This document shows positions 33,895 through 43,309 of a DNA stretch of 64,000 nucleotides, one piece after another (position 1 is the first letter of the stretch; each line of letters starts with the position of its first letter). The notes beneath the pieces were generated by a model. The model was not told where the DNA came from, did not search any database, and saw only the letters and a list, made by a program, of their open reading frames with translations. The stretch spans positions 1,364,001 to 1,428,000 of the forward strand of contig NZ_AP024881.1 in NCBI RefSeq assembly GCF_024347675.1, written 5' to 3'. The DNA comes from Vibrio ishigakensis. GTDB lineage: Bacteria > Pseudomonadota > Gammaproteobacteria > Enterobacterales > Vibrionaceae. Both the position numbers and the translations under genes were made by a program.

Positions 33895-34860
33895 TTACAG
33901 GTGAAGCTGACCGCTATGATATTTCAGCCCATTCTCCTCGTCTTGTCCGAGCAACACAGGGCCATCAAGATCCACTATCTCGGCGCGAGTCGCCACCGGC
34001 AGCGCGGCTTTCATAGCAACCGAGGTGCCAAGCATACATCCCACCATAATAGAAAAGCCAAGCTCACGAGCTTCTTTCTCTAAAAGTAGAGCCTCGGTGA
34101 GACCGCCGGTTTTATCCAGCTTTATATTGATCATCTCATAGCGCTCACGCAGCTTGCTAAGCTCTTTACGAGTATGCAGACTTTCGTCGGCGCATAGCGG
34201 AATAGGATGCGAGATACTAGACAGCAGCTCATCATTAACGCTCGGCAGGGGCTGCTCGATCATAGCGATGTTATAAGGTAGTAGCTCTTCAAACAGAAAT
34301 TCTAGATCCAGACCAGACCAAGCCTCGTTGGCATCCAAGATGATCTTGCTGTTAGGGGAGGCACGGCGCACCGCTTTGACGCGCTCAACGATCTGCTCGC
34401 CATCAAGTTTCACTTTTAACAGGGTTGCGCCAAGCCGAGCGTATCCTTTTGCTTGCTCTGCCATCGCTTCAGGTTCACCGATAGAGACGGTCATTGCCGT
34501 TTCAATTGCGGACTCAATCTCGAAATAAGGACTAGGAAAGGTCTGTTCATCGGTCTTTGCAATAAGATCCCATAGCGCACAGTCTAGGGCATTTCTAGCA
34601 GCGCCCGCGGGCATCTGTTGTAGTCTTTGCTTGGCATCGATGGGAGAAAGAGCGCTAAGCTCCTCCGTCCAACTTTGGATCTGCTCAATCACAGACTCGA
34701 CGCTCTCACCATACCTTGGGTAGGGGGTACATTCTCCAACGCCTTTATATTCCCCATGCTGAATAGTAACGTGCACCGTATGGCAATGAGTACGAGCGCC
34801 GCGTGAAATAACAAACGGCGTGGCGAGGGCTATGGAGTGTGGCTTTGCTTGTATATGCAT
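33895..34860 (-). CDS. Dipeptide-epimerase-like enolase-superfamily enzyme (DgcA-like)
   Basis: 321 aa, enolase superfamily. Capping domain with GEYKGVGECTPYPRYGES. The barrel ends show the KxK base (LLKVKLD), metal ligands in IILDANEAW, MIEQPLP and LCADESLH, and the second Lys in INIKLDKTGG. Members are annotated L-Ala-D/L-Glu epimerase, but when paired with a DUF1611 protein, as here (15 nt apart), the described pathway makes it DgcA, an N-acetyl-D-glutamate racemase feeding D-glutamate into N-acetyl-L-glutamate. Either role is possible; the neighbour favours D-glutamate catabolism. Cytoplasmic; good CGGAAG ribosome site. Confidence 0.87.
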   Translation of the reverse strand: MHIQAKPHSIALATPFVISRGARTHCHTVHVTIQHGEYKGVGECTPYPRYGESVESVIEQIQSWTEELSALSPIDAKQRLQQMPAGAARNALDCALWDLIAKTDEQTFPSPYFEIESAIETAMTVSIGEPEAMAEQAKGYARLGATLLKVKLDGEQIVERVKAVRRASPNSKIILDANEAWSGLDLEFLFEELLPYNIAMIEQPLPSVNDELLSSISHPIPLCADESLHTRKELSKLRERYEMINIKLDKTGGLTEALLLEKEARELGFSIMVGCMLGTSVAMKAALPVATRAEIVDLDGPVLLGQDEENGLKYHSGQLHL

Positions 34861-34875
34861 CTTATCTTCCGTGAA

Positions 34876-35883
34876 CTAGAAATTTTCCTTTAAATTGCGA
34901 GCAATAGACCCGATTCCGAAGCGAACAGGGTCGGTCACCGGCACGCCATACTGCTCCTGCCAATCAGCGCACAATGTTTGTGCCTCTTCCAGTTCCAATG
35001 AAGAGGTATTTAGACAGATCCCTGCGATTTGTGCAGATGGATTAGTGAGTCTTGCAGCACTTAGGTTGACTTCTATGGTAACGCTAATGGATGGCAGCTT
35101 ACAGTGAGGTAGGTGGCGAATATGAGGGCGACCCACCTCATGACATAGAATTAGGGCATCGGCTTGTGCGCCGTGTAATAGGCCTAGGCTAACACCTGCA
35201 AATGATGGGTTAAACAAGGAGCCTTGTCCTTCGATGATGTCCCAATCATGGTCGTTAAAATCAGGGCTGATGGTTTCAACCGCGCCGGAAATAAAGTCGG
35301 CCACTACCGCATCGATGGAGATGCCAGAGCCTTCAATCAATATCCCAGTTTGGCCGGTGGCTTTGAATTGGGCGTCCACATTGAGCTCTTTTAGCGCCTT
35401 TTCCAGCGCTAAAGCGCTGAACATCTTACCAACCGAGCAGTCAGTGCCTACCGTCAAAACCCGCTTTCCTTGGCGTGGCTTGCCATTACCAACATCGAGC
35501 GTTTCATCATAATGGCGAACATCATAAAGTTTGGTTTGACCGGCATCTTCTAGCTTTGCAAGTTCAGGGATATCGGCAAGACGAGAGTGCATGCCTGATG
35601 CTATCTCGTAGCCCATTTTAGCAGCTTTAATTAGAGTCTCTTGCCACACTTTAGGGATAACACCGCCAGCGTTTGCCGTACCGATCACCAGTGTTTGCGC
35701 ACCTTTGGATTTTGCTTGCTCCAAGGAGAGGTCGGATAGGCCTAGAGAGACAGTTTCTGAGGTCAGCCTCAATTGTCCCACGCATGAATCTGGACGCCAC
35801 AAGGCGATGCCTCTGGCCGTTTTAGCGGCGATTGGGTCGGTAACATCACCTAAGAAGAGTAGATAGGGCTGAGCGATAGACAT
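34876..35883 (-). CDS. DUF1611 protein, DgcN-like D-glutamate N-acetyltransferase
   Basis: 335 aa. DUF1611 family: an N-terminal Rossmann-like part (LLFLGDVTDPIAAKTARGIA) and a P-loop-like half with TVGTDCSVGKMFSALALEKA and a later IEGQGSLFNPSFAGVS. DUF1611 proteins paired with an enolase-superfamily racemase have been described as DgcN, which acetylates D-glutamate. The following gene (15 nt downstream) is exactly such a partner. A LysR gene lies 97 bp upstream in the same orientation. Start ATG with AAGGA. D-glutamate could come from cell-wall turnover or environmental peptidoglycan. Confidence 0.87.
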   Translation of the reverse strand: MSIAQPYLLFLGDVTDPIAAKTARGIALWRPDSCVGQLRLTSETVSLGLSDLSLEQAKSKGAQTLVIGTANAGGVIPKVWQETLIKAAKMGYEIASGMHSRLADIPELAKLEDAGQTKLYDVRHYDETLDVGNGKPRQGKRVLTVGTDCSVGKMFSALALEKALKELNVDAQFKATGQTGILIEGSGISIDAVVADFISGAVETISPDFNDHDWDIIEGQGSLFNPSFAGVSLGLLHGAQADALILCHEVGRPHIRHLPHCKLPSISVTIEVNLSAARLTNPSAQIAGICLNTSSLELEEAQTLCADWQEQYGVPVTDPVRFGIGSIARNLKENF

Positions 35884-35980
35884 AAAGAATCCTTTTTAAT
35901 GGCAAGAGTGAGAAGGAAAACTTTATGTGCTTTTAACCCAGGCGACGAATACTTATATGAAACAAGGGTATAGCCTGATG

Positions 35981-36847
35981 TTATAGGCTGTCTTGCAACT
36001 GCTCTACAAACCAACGAGCTGTAATACTCAAAGGACGATGCTCTGGGTAGAGCAAAGAGACCTCGACTTTAATTGCAGGCGATAAAGGGTAGTTATTAAC
36101 TCTGTGCTGGTACTGCTCAGCCGTCCAAGGGTCAACTACTGCATAGCCTGCGCCGTTTGCTACTAACTCTGCGGCGGTACTGTAGTTTCTGGCTGTGATT
36201 TGAGGGTGAAAATCTGGTGCTATGGTCTGTATTGCTTGCTGCAATTGAATGCCAAGGGGATCGCGATTATCCAAACCGATCAGCGGGGATTTGTCTTTAA
36301 GTAAATTCTCTAAACTAACGCTGCTCTGATCTTGATATTGCGTGGGTGTGAGCAGTTTCATTTCACTCTCTAGTAGTGTTTGTTGTACTAAAGGAGAGGG
36401 GGCGTTGTTTCCGAAACAGATAGCAAGATCCAGTTGATCTTTAGTTAGTGCATCACACAGTTCGTCCTGATTCCCCGTCGAGATCTCTATGGTGTAATCA
36501 CTTGCTTTACACGCTTTGGCGACAACCGGAGCGAGCAGGCTGGTGGCCAAGATAGGTGGGGCGCCAATGATTAGGTGCTTTTCACCCGCTTTTATCCTAT
36601 TGGTAAGGTTTTTAAATTGCCCCAATTGCTGGTATACCTTCTCCGCCTCAGGGGCGAGAAGCAGCGCCTCTTTAGTGGGGATTAAGCGACCCTTTACCCG
36701 CTCAAACAGTGGAAATCCAAGTTGGGTTTCTGTGTGGGAGAGTATGCGAGTGACATTGGGCTGTGAGACATGAAGTTGTCTGGCGGCGCCTGACACGGTA
36801 CCGGCCTTCATTACGCTATAAAAGACTTCCAGTTGTCTCAGGTTCAT
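35981..36847 (-). CDS. LysR-family regulator of the DgcN/DgcA-like genes
   Basis: 288 aa. N-terminal winged HTH (LEVFYSVMKAGTVSGAARQL; HVSQPNVTRILSHTETQLGF) and a C-terminal type-2 effector-binding domain. It lies upstream of the DUF1611/epimerase pair on the same strand and is divergent from an MFS transporter, with 269 bp between starts. LysR regulators usually act on the divergent neighbour and on themselves, so the palindrome at 36980-36998 is a candidate site. The effector may be a D-amino acid or its acetyl derivative (inference). Confidence 0.88.
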   Translation of the reverse strand: MNLRQLEVFYSVMKAGTVSGAARQLHVSQPNVTRILSHTETQLGFPLFERVKGRLIPTKEALLLAPEAEKVYQQLGQFKNLTNRIKAGEKHLIIGAPPILATSLLAPVVAKACKASDYTIEISTGNQDELCDALTKDQLDLAICFGNNAPSPLVQQTLLESEMKLLTPTQYQDQSSVSLENLLKDKSPLIGLDNRDPLGIQLQQAIQTIAPDFHPQITARNYSTAAELVANGAGYAVVDPWTAEQYQHRVNNYPLSPAIKVEVSLLYPEHRPLSITARWFVEQLQDSL

Positions 36848-36979
36848 TTTTACTTGTCCGCATTTTCCCAGTTCTAGTTACGCACTTTAAAACAAATTCA
36901 AAATACTTAATAGCTTGTATTTGCTCAATTAAATGCTCTGATTAAGAGGTTGGTTCTTCTGTTGGCCGTCCAATTCTTT

Positions 36980-36998
36980 CGATAAAAATCTTTTATCG
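36980..36998. promoter_or_regulatory. Palindrome between the LysR and MFS genes
   Basis: CGATAAAA (36980-36987) and TTTTATCG (36991-36998) are exact reverse complements around a 3-nt spacer, 133 bp from the LysR start and 119 bp from the MFS start. Candidate operator; an AT-rich hairpin is the alternative reading. Confidence 0.5.
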
Positions 36999-37116
36999 TA
37001 AAGATCAAAATATTTCGTTTCACTGTCGGTTGTTAAAGCCTCATAGTCGCGCCCGAAAACGTATCAAATCTCAATTCATTTTAAATTTCCCACGACTGAC
37101 TAAGAGGTAAAACCCA

Positions 37117-38277
37117 GTGGAGAACCGTTCTGATTTCGAGGTGAATACCGGCTTTAAAGTCCCTGTTATTGCGCTAACCCTTTATGCTATTGCTTCGGGC
37201 TATTTGATGAGCCTGATCCCTCTCATGCTAACTGAGTATGGTATTGGTACGAGCAATGCGAGTTGGCTAGCTAGCATCTTTTATGCAGGGCTTCTGGTGG
37301 GAGCGGTGATCATCGAGCCTGCGGTTAAATACCTAGGGCACCGAGTCTCTTTCATTGCGTGTTTGGTTCTCTTTATTGTAACCATAGTGGTGTTGCCTTT
37401 AGCGCCACTTGTTTGGGTATGGCTAGTAGCGCGCTTTGTTGCTGGCGTTGCGGTCGCGGGTGTATTCGTTATCGTTGAATCTTGGCTACTGGTCGGCGCT
37501 GAGTCTAGCCGTGCTAAACGCTTAGGTCTGTACATGGCATCGCTATATGGCGGTTCGGCGTTGGGTCAACTGGGCATTGGTTTGCTTGGAGTTGAGGGCA
37601 GTGCGCCGTTTATTGCTATTTTGAGCATGCTTGTTTCGGCGATCTTGGTTCTTAGCCTGGTGCCAACCACTCAGCCGCATAGTGCTCATTCAGCGACTTT
37701 GTCGTTTAAGCAGATCACCAAGCTCAATCATGCGGCCATTATCGGCTGCGTGGTTTCGGGGCTGACTCTGGGCGCTATCTATGGTCTGATGCCAATAGAG
37801 CTAACTGCACGTAAGGTATCGCAAACTGACCTGAGCCTTTTGATGGCCTTAGTTATCTTAGGGGGCATGGCGGTGCAAACCCTAGTACCAAAGCTGATTA
37901 AGATTGCCGGACGCACGCCACTGATGGGGCTATTTTGCCTACTTGGTTTGTTTGCTGTGGGTTTGGTGATTCTGAGTGATGATCTTGTTGTGCTAGCGAT
38001 GAGTCTATTTCTGATTGGCATGGCGACTTTTGCCCTGTATCCCATTGCTATCAATCTAGGTTGCGACAAGCTAGATGAAAGCTTCGTGGTGTCAGTAACC
38101 CAAGTCATGCTGTTTTGTTACAGCATAGGCTCAGTGAGCGGTCCTATGCTTGCGGATTGGTTTATGAGTGGCAGTCAGGGTCTAATGGCGTATCTGTTTG
38201 CAACCTTAATGGCGACCGCTATCTACATGTTTATTGCCAGCATTCGCACCAAAAAGCACTTGGTTGCAGGGGAATAA
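37117..38277 (+). CDS. MFS transporter (YcaD-like)
   Basis: 386 aa, twelve hydrophobic helices, GTG start with AAGAGGTAAA upstream. Features of a YcaD-type MFS porter: WLASIFYAGLLVGAVI near helix 2 and a RFVAGVAVAGVFVIVESWLL helix 4 segment; cytoplasmic loop with HRVSF after helix 2. Direction and substrate are unknown. Its divergent pairing with a LysR regulator of a probable D-glutamate pathway suggests an amino-acid-related substrate, but this family is also used for drug efflux. A bidirectional terminator follows. Confidence 0.87.
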   Translation: MENRSDFEVNTGFKVPVIALTLYAIASGYLMSLIPLMLTEYGIGTSNASWLASIFYAGLLVGAVIIEPAVKYLGHRVSFIACLVLFIVTIVVLPLAPLVWVWLVARFVAGVAVAGVFVIVESWLLVGAESSRAKRLGLYMASLYGGSALGQLGIGLLGVEGSAPFIAILSMLVSAILVLSLVPTTQPHSAHSATLSFKQITKLNHAAIIGCVVSGLTLGAIYGLMPIELTARKVSQTDLSLLMALVILGGMAVQTLVPKLIKIAGRTPLMGLFCLLGLFAVGLVILSDDLVVLAMSLFLIGMATFALYPIAINLGCDKLDESFVVSVTQVMLFCYSIGSVSGPMLADWFMSGSQGLMAYLFATLMATAIYMFIASIRTKKHLVAGE

Positions 38278-38282
38278 ATAGC

Positions 38283-38318
38283 AAAAAGGCAGTGAGGATT
38301 TTCCCACTGCCTTTTTCA
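38283..38318. terminator. Bidirectional terminator between MFS gene and rlhA-like gene
   Basis: AAAAAGGCAGTG (38283-38294) pairs perfectly with CACTGCCTTTTT (38305-38316). T-runs on both strands serve the convergent genes, whose stops lie 6 and 4 bp away. Confidence 0.92.
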
Positions 38319-38319
38319 A

Positions 38320-40299
38320 TTAAACGCCTTTTCGATATTGCGCGTTGTTGGTCGGGGCTATCAAAGTCGCTATCTTTGCATCTGTGATGTTTTCTTCATC
38401 GAGGAGCGCTTTGAACGAGCCTATGACCTCAGACTTGCTAGCGTTCACCTTGGTCTCAGTCTGTATGTCTCTAAGGTCAATCAGCACATCCGTGATGAGA
38501 TCGCGGTGATCGCTCAAGATCTCAAGGTTCAGCACATTAAGCTCGCTATACAGACTGTTGTGTGAGCCCGCTTGCTTGTCCACGATATACGGGTTGTCTT
38601 TGAGGTTGATTATCGAGGTGTGCTTGCTGCACTTTCTCAAGCAGCCCTTGTTCAACTTAATCTTCTTGCAGCCCTCGGTTTGCTGGAACAGACACTGACG
38701 GCTGGTAAGCAGGGTATTTGGGTGATACGCGCTGTAGAAGGTACGCATCCCGATAGGGCGCTTGATGTAGTTAAGCTGCTTTTTGCTAAGCTCATTAGAT
38801 AAGAAAGCACCTGTTGCTGAATACTCCTCAGACAGACACTTAAGCGCATACGAGTTAGCGGTATTCATCTGGGGACCTGCTACCCACCCTATACCCAAAC
38901 GACTCGCATGCAGGCCAACACCTGAGTTATTGGTGATAAGCATCGATGGCTGTATCTCTTCGAGAAGCGCCTTTGCTGCCTCAAAGTCATCGCCAATGAG
39001 AATTGCAGGGAACCAAGGCTTGAGGTTTGGGTGAGCGTTAAATAGCTCGAGCATATTAGCTAGCTCTGCTTTTAGCCCCATTGGAAGCTGGAAGTAGACA
39101 TCGATATCTGTGTTGAGTGCCAGAGTTGCATCTTTTGGGTTTGAAATAAGCACAGATAAGCGTTTATCTTCAGCAGGATTGCTAGGCAGTTTTTCAAGCT
39201 TGGGCGCATCGATTGCACCTTTAAGGCTGCTACCAGATTCAGAGTTCTCAATCTTCATCTCAGCTATCTTCTGCTCAACGTTCTCTATGATCTCTGTCTT
39301 CTTGTCATAAAGGTCACGTTTAACTTGTTTGATCTCATCTAGGCTGGTGCATTTATGCACCTTGGAGAAATGGGTAACCGCATTGTCTCTCGGGTTATCG
39401 ATGTACATTTCTTTGCCGAAATTACCCTTTAGGAAAGCGTTAGAGAAATCGCGGTTAAATACCGTATACAGCTCAGTGGTGTCGGTAGAAAGAGGTTTAT
39501 CGTCACACAGCCTGTCTATCTGCTGGCGCCAGTTATCGACAACTGTGTAGACGTAGTGAGGCTTTTTAATTCGTCCTTCTACCTTGAGAGAATATACGCC
39601 TGCATCCGCTAGCGCTTGAAGGTCATTAAACGCCGAATTGTCTTTCAGGTTTAGGGGATAGTCAGAGCCCATGGGAGTGGTTTCGTACTGCTCACGACAC
39701 GGCTGACTGCAGCGACCTCGATTGCCTGACGCACCATTACGCGCTGAACTGATATAACACAAACCAGAGAAACCAATGCAGTAAGAGCCGTGCACGAACA
39801 CTTCCATAAGCACATTATGTTCATGACCAAATTTGGTTAGAAGCGTAATTTCGTCGATGTTCAGCTCACGAGAAAGGTTGACTCGACTGGCCGTCAGCTG
39901 TTTTAGAAACTCGATTTGGCCTGTGTTGTGAGTATTGAGCTGGGTAGAGGCGTGGACATCTAAAGCAGGGAAGTGTCTTTTCAGAAGGTACGCCAAACCT
40001 AGGTCTTGAACGATAACGCCGTCGATATCTGTTTGCTCAAGTTGCGCGAGCAGACGCATCACGGCTGGTATTTCGCTTTCAAGGATAAGTACGTTTAGAG
40101 TCAGAAAGATCTGGCAGTTATTGGCGTGAGCAAGCTCTAAAACACCCTTGAGGTTATCTAAAGTAAGGTTTGCTGCGCGATTACGAGCGTTAAATCTGTC
40201 TAGGCCGCAGTATATGGCATCTGCGCCAGCAGCGATCGCTGCTTTGATAGACTCAACATCACCACCAGGGGCCAATAATTCAAACTGATCTCGTGTCAC
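38320..40299 (-). CDS. rlhA: Peptidase-U32-type 23S rRNA hydroxylase (RlhA-like)
   Basis: 659 aa, close to E. coli RlhA/YdcP (653). I chose GTG 40299, because GAGG lies 7 nt before it; the TTG at 40305 is too near. U32 TIM barrel with ELLAPGGDVESIKAAIAAGA at the N-terminus and the conserved cysteine block (GSYCIGFSGLCYIS; GNRGRCSQPC). RlhA hydroxylates C2501 of 23S rRNA using prephenate and an iron-sulfur centre. The C-terminal half adds further Cys (CLFQQTEGCKKIKLNKGC, then CS). Other U32 members (UbiU/V, TrhP) are shorter, which supports this assignment. Confidence 0.85.
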   Translation of the reverse strand: MTRDQFELLAPGGDVESIKAAIAAGADAIYCGLDRFNARNRAANLTLDNLKGVLELAHANNCQIFLTLNVLILESEIPAVMRLLAQLEQTDIDGVIVQDLGLAYLLKRHFPALDVHASTQLNTHNTGQIEFLKQLTASRVNLSRELNIDEITLLTKFGHEHNVLMEVFVHGSYCIGFSGLCYISSARNGASGNRGRCSQPCREQYETTPMGSDYPLNLKDNSAFNDLQALADAGVYSLKVEGRIKKPHYVYTVVDNWRQQIDRLCDDKPLSTDTTELYTVFNRDFSNAFLKGNFGKEMYIDNPRDNAVTHFSKVHKCTSLDEIKQVKRDLYDKKTEIIENVEQKIAEMKIENSESGSSLKGAIDAPKLEKLPSNPAEDKRLSVLISNPKDATLALNTDIDVYFQLPMGLKAELANMLELFNAHPNLKPWFPAILIGDDFEAAKALLEEIQPSMLITNNSGVGLHASRLGIGWVAGPQMNTANSYALKCLSEEYSATGAFLSNELSKKQLNYIKRPIGMRTFYSAYHPNTLLTSRQCLFQQTEGCKKIKLNKGCLRKCSKHTSIINLKDNPYIVDKQAGSHNSLYSELNVLNLEILSDHRDLITDVLIDLRDIQTETKVNASKSEVIGSFKALLDEENITDAKIATLIAPTNNAQYRKGV

Positions 40300-40577
40300 A
40301 AGCAAACCTCACGCAAAAATGAGCGCGTATTCTACGCCTTTACCGTTAAGATTTCCTGTCCCATTTGGAATAAAAACCCTCGTCCTTATGAGTCAGTAGC
40401 GGAATTTGCAAACGGATCCATTCGTCATAGCGTACTAAAAAATACTTTTGACACAGATTCATCATTATTAACAGACAGTTATGATTTACTTGGTTATATG
40501 ATTGTTTATTGGCATTGTGTTTCTCATGACGCTAGAACCCAATGCAATTTATCTCTTAGTTAGTAGAGTTCAATGAA

Positions 40578-41675
40578 ATGTTTGATACGTTCAAAGAGTT
40601 TATTAATCCAAGTAAGAATCCAGATTTAACGCCAGCACATGAGTTTCAAAGGCGAAACCTCTCCACGCTGTGGCTACTTGGTAAAACCGGTGCGGGAAAG
40701 TCCTCGTTTGTTCAGGCTATGACTGGCTTGAGCTCTGTTGAAGTGGGCAATGGTTTTGAACCCTGCACCATGACCGCTTCCTCTTATGACTTTCCCCAAG
40801 ATAAGCCCATTTTGCGTTTTCTGGATACCCGTGGTCTCGGTGAAGCGGATTATGACCCCAAGGAAGACATTGAGGCTCTGGGTAATGCTGGTCATGCACT
40901 AGTCGTGGTTATGAAGATCGATGAGCCGGAGCAATCGGCGGTCATTGCAGCGCTCAAGCTTATAAAAAAGCAGAAGAAAATTAAGCATTTGATAGTGATT
41001 CATACTGCAACGCTTACCTCATTGGAGAAAGATAGGGAGCGCCAAATCACCTTCAACCAAAAGCAAGTAGAGGATGTTTGGGGTAAAGCTGTTGAGCATG
41101 TGGCGGTAGATTTTGAAACCCAAGATGGGGAGGTTTACAACTATGATCCGCTTCTCGACACACTTGCCCAGATGTTACCTATTGTTGGAATGATGGTTGA
41201 AGACAAGGAGCATACCAGCGTTGAAGAGAAGAACTTCGATAGGCTTGAAAATGAAGTGCTGTGGTATGCGGGCAGCGCATCGGCAAGTGATTTGATTCCG
41301 GCAGTGGGCTTGGTTTCTGTGCCAGCTATTCAGGCTAAGATGCTGCACAGTTTGGCCAACCAATATGGGGTTGAGTGGAACACACAGACCTTTAGTGAAT
41401 TGATTGGCACGTTAGGCAGTAGCTTTGCGGTGCAATATGGCGTGAAACTGGGCACAAGGCAACTGGTGAAACTTATCCCTGGTTATGGTCAGACGGTGGG
41501 GGCAGTGGCTGCGGCTGCGATGAGCTTTGGTACTACCTACGGCTTAGGTCGCGCTGCATGTTATTACTTCTACCATAAAAGTAAGGGAGAGAGCGTTTGT
41601 GAGCAAGATATGCAAGAGCTCTATCGTAAATCCATGAAGAAGGGTAAGGCGGCATCTGGCTATGACAAGGATTAG
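40578..41675 (+). CDS. Membrane-associated GTPase with DUF697-like domain
   Basis: 365 aa. G1 WLLGKTGAGKSSFVQAM (residues 32-48) and G3 RFLDTRGLGEAD are clear. The usual N/TKxD specificity motif is not (region reads LIVIHTATLTS), so guanine selectivity may be unusual. The C-terminal part (about 220-340) resembles DUF697: IPAVGLVSVPAIQAKMLHSL, QYGVEW, KLIPGYGQTVGAVAAAA; it is Gly/Ala-rich and probably membrane-interacting. Overlaps the next GTPase gene by 14 nt, a sure operon. Comparable to YcjF/era-like stress GTPases. ATG start; short AGAG upstream. Divergent from the rlhA-like gene. Confidence 0.85.
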   Translation: MFDTFKEFINPSKNPDLTPAHEFQRRNLSTLWLLGKTGAGKSSFVQAMTGLSSVEVGNGFEPCTMTASSYDFPQDKPILRFLDTRGLGEADYDPKEDIEALGNAGHALVVVMKIDEPEQSAVIAALKLIKKQKKIKHLIVIHTATLTSLEKDRERQITFNQKQVEDVWGKAVEHVAVDFETQDGEVYNYDPLLDTLAQMLPIVGMMVEDKEHTSVEEKNFDRLENEVLWYAGSASASDLIPAVGLVSVPAIQAKMLHSLANQYGVEWNTQTFSELIGTLGSSFAVQYGVKLGTRQLVKLIPGYGQTVGAVAAAAMSFGTTYGLGRAACYYFYHKSKGESVCEQDMQELYRKSMKKGKAASGYDKD

Positions 41676-43278
41676 AAATCTATTTCGAGTGCTGTTGGAG
41701 TTATCCGGTGGCCGCTGGGCGATCGTTGTAATTTCGGCCATCTTCCCCACCTTGATTATGGTTGGCTTTGGCATCGTATTGGCATTCAAATATGGCTACC
41801 TTCTGGAGATGTCCATCTTGATTGCGGTCAGTTCACTGTCGGTGAGTATTCCCCTGTTTCTCCTCAGCCAAGTAAAGAACAAGCCAGAGCCGCAATCACT
41901 AGAGTCAAACCTTGAAGAGATCAGTGATGATCTTGTGAAGGCTTCTTCGGATTGGTCGCAAAGGGAGTTGGTTATTTGGAATGAAAGCAAACACCTAGCT
42001 CGCGCAAAAATTGATGCTGAGGTGGAGTGGAACAATCTTGACCAAGCCGCGCTCGAGGTGCTAGAAGCCGTTGCCAAAAGGTTCAATAAAGAGGCTCTAG
42101 AATTTTCGATTCCTGAGGGCCTGAAACTGTTTGAAGAGGTAGGTCGCCGTTATAAACGCGTTATTACCAACCATATCCCAGGGATAGAGTATTTAAAAAT
42201 CTCCTATATCAAAGCGGGCTATGAAGCCTATGAAAAGTATGGGGAGGTTGGGCAAAAGATCTTGAAAGCCGCTATCTGGGCAAATCGTGCCAGACAAGTG
42301 TATACCAACCCGATTAAGGTAGCGGTGGATGTGATCAACGAACAAACTGGCTCGACCATGACTCGGGGCGTTGTGGATGATATGCAGACAACCGCTAAAA
42401 AAGCCTTTCTTGATGAGGTGGCTGCGGTTTCGATAGACCTTTACAGCGGTCGCTTTAGCATCGAAGAAGAGAGTGTGACGCAATCGCAAGTGCATCAACA
42501 AGATGAGTCGCGCATGGCGGCCGAGTTAGAGCCAATTCGTATCGTCGTGGTCGGACAAACCAGTTCGGGAAAATCCTCAATAATTAACGAGCTTAAACAG
42601 GAGCTCGTTGCTGAAGTAGATGTGTTGCCGTCTACCGACAGTGCGACGGTTTATGAAACTGTAGTTGGTGAAGATCTTGTTCGAGTGGTGGATCTGCAGG
42701 GGCTAGATGGAGAGCCTAAAACCGAACAGCGCATGCTCGACGAAATGACGCAAGCCGATGTGATTCTGTGGGTGCTTAAAGCCAATCAGTCCGCTCGTGA
42801 GTTGGATAAAAAACTCAAACAGAAGTTTGACCAATACTATATGGATGAGAAAAACATCTCTCGTAAGCAACCTAAAGTCATTCTGGTGGTGAATCAGGTC
42901 GACATGCTTAAACCGATCCATGAATGGCAGCCACCTTATGATTTGAACAAGCCTACTACTGGCAAAGGAAAAATCATCAGTCAGGCTATCGACTACAACC
43001 GAAAGCTGATGGAAGCCGATGTTTGTTTGCCGCTTTCAATCTCATCAGATAAAGAGCGTTTTGGTGTTGATATCTTGCAGCAAACTCTACTCGAGAGCAT
43101 TACCGATGCCAGCAATGTGCAAAGGAACCGACAGCGACTAGAAGCAAGGATGAAAGGAAAGTCTATGAAAGAGCAAGTTGGACGAGCGGTTAAAGTGGGT
43201 AAGAAGGTTGCGCCAGATGCAATCAAGGCTGCGGCGCCACATGTGGCAGGAATGGCAGCAAAGAAAATCATAAAATAG
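41662..43278 (+). CDS. Second membrane GTPase (dynamin-like arrangement)
   Basis: 538 aa. Two TM helices at about residues 18-39 and 47-67 (IVVISAIFPTLIMVGFGIVL), a long helical middle (about 90-280), then a C-terminal G domain. G1 VVVGQTSSGKSSIIN, G3 VVDLQGLDGEP, G4 VVNQVDMLKP. Membrane hairpin, helical stalk and G domain in one chain, with a separate GTPase partner, resemble bacterial dynamin-like pairs, but the domain order (TM first, G domain last) differs from classical BDLPs. Basic Lys/Ala-rich tail. The start overlaps the previous gene by 14 nt; the next gene begins 31 bp after its stop. Confidence 0.82.
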   Translation: MTRIRNLFRVLLELSGGRWAIVVISAIFPTLIMVGFGIVLAFKYGYLLEMSILIAVSSLSVSIPLFLLSQVKNKPEPQSLESNLEEISDDLVKASSDWSQRELVIWNESKHLARAKIDAEVEWNNLDQAALEVLEAVAKRFNKEALEFSIPEGLKLFEEVGRRYKRVITNHIPGIEYLKISYIKAGYEAYEKYGEVGQKILKAAIWANRARQVYTNPIKVAVDVINEQTGSTMTRGVVDDMQTTAKKAFLDEVAAVSIDLYSGRFSIEEESVTQSQVHQQDESRMAAELEPIRIVVVGQTSSGKSSIINELKQELVAEVDVLPSTDSATVYETVVGEDLVRVVDLQGLDGEPKTEQRMLDEMTQADVILWVLKANQSARELDKKLKQKFDQYYMDEKNISRKQPKVILVVNQVDMLKPIHEWQPPYDLNKPTTGKGKIISQAIDYNRKLMEADVCLPLSISSDKERFGVDILQQTLLESITDASNVQRNRQRLEARMKGKSMKEQVGRAVKVGKKVAPDAIKAAAPHVAGMAAKKIIK

Positions 43279-43309
43279 CTTTATTGAGAAAGTCAGAATT
43301 GGATGGGAT

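Noticed and set aside
40306..40577. Sigma-70 promoter TTGACA...TATGAT before the GTPase operon
   Set aside because: TTGACA near 40448 and TATGAT downstream are spaced too far apart (more than 20 bp) for a standard promoter.
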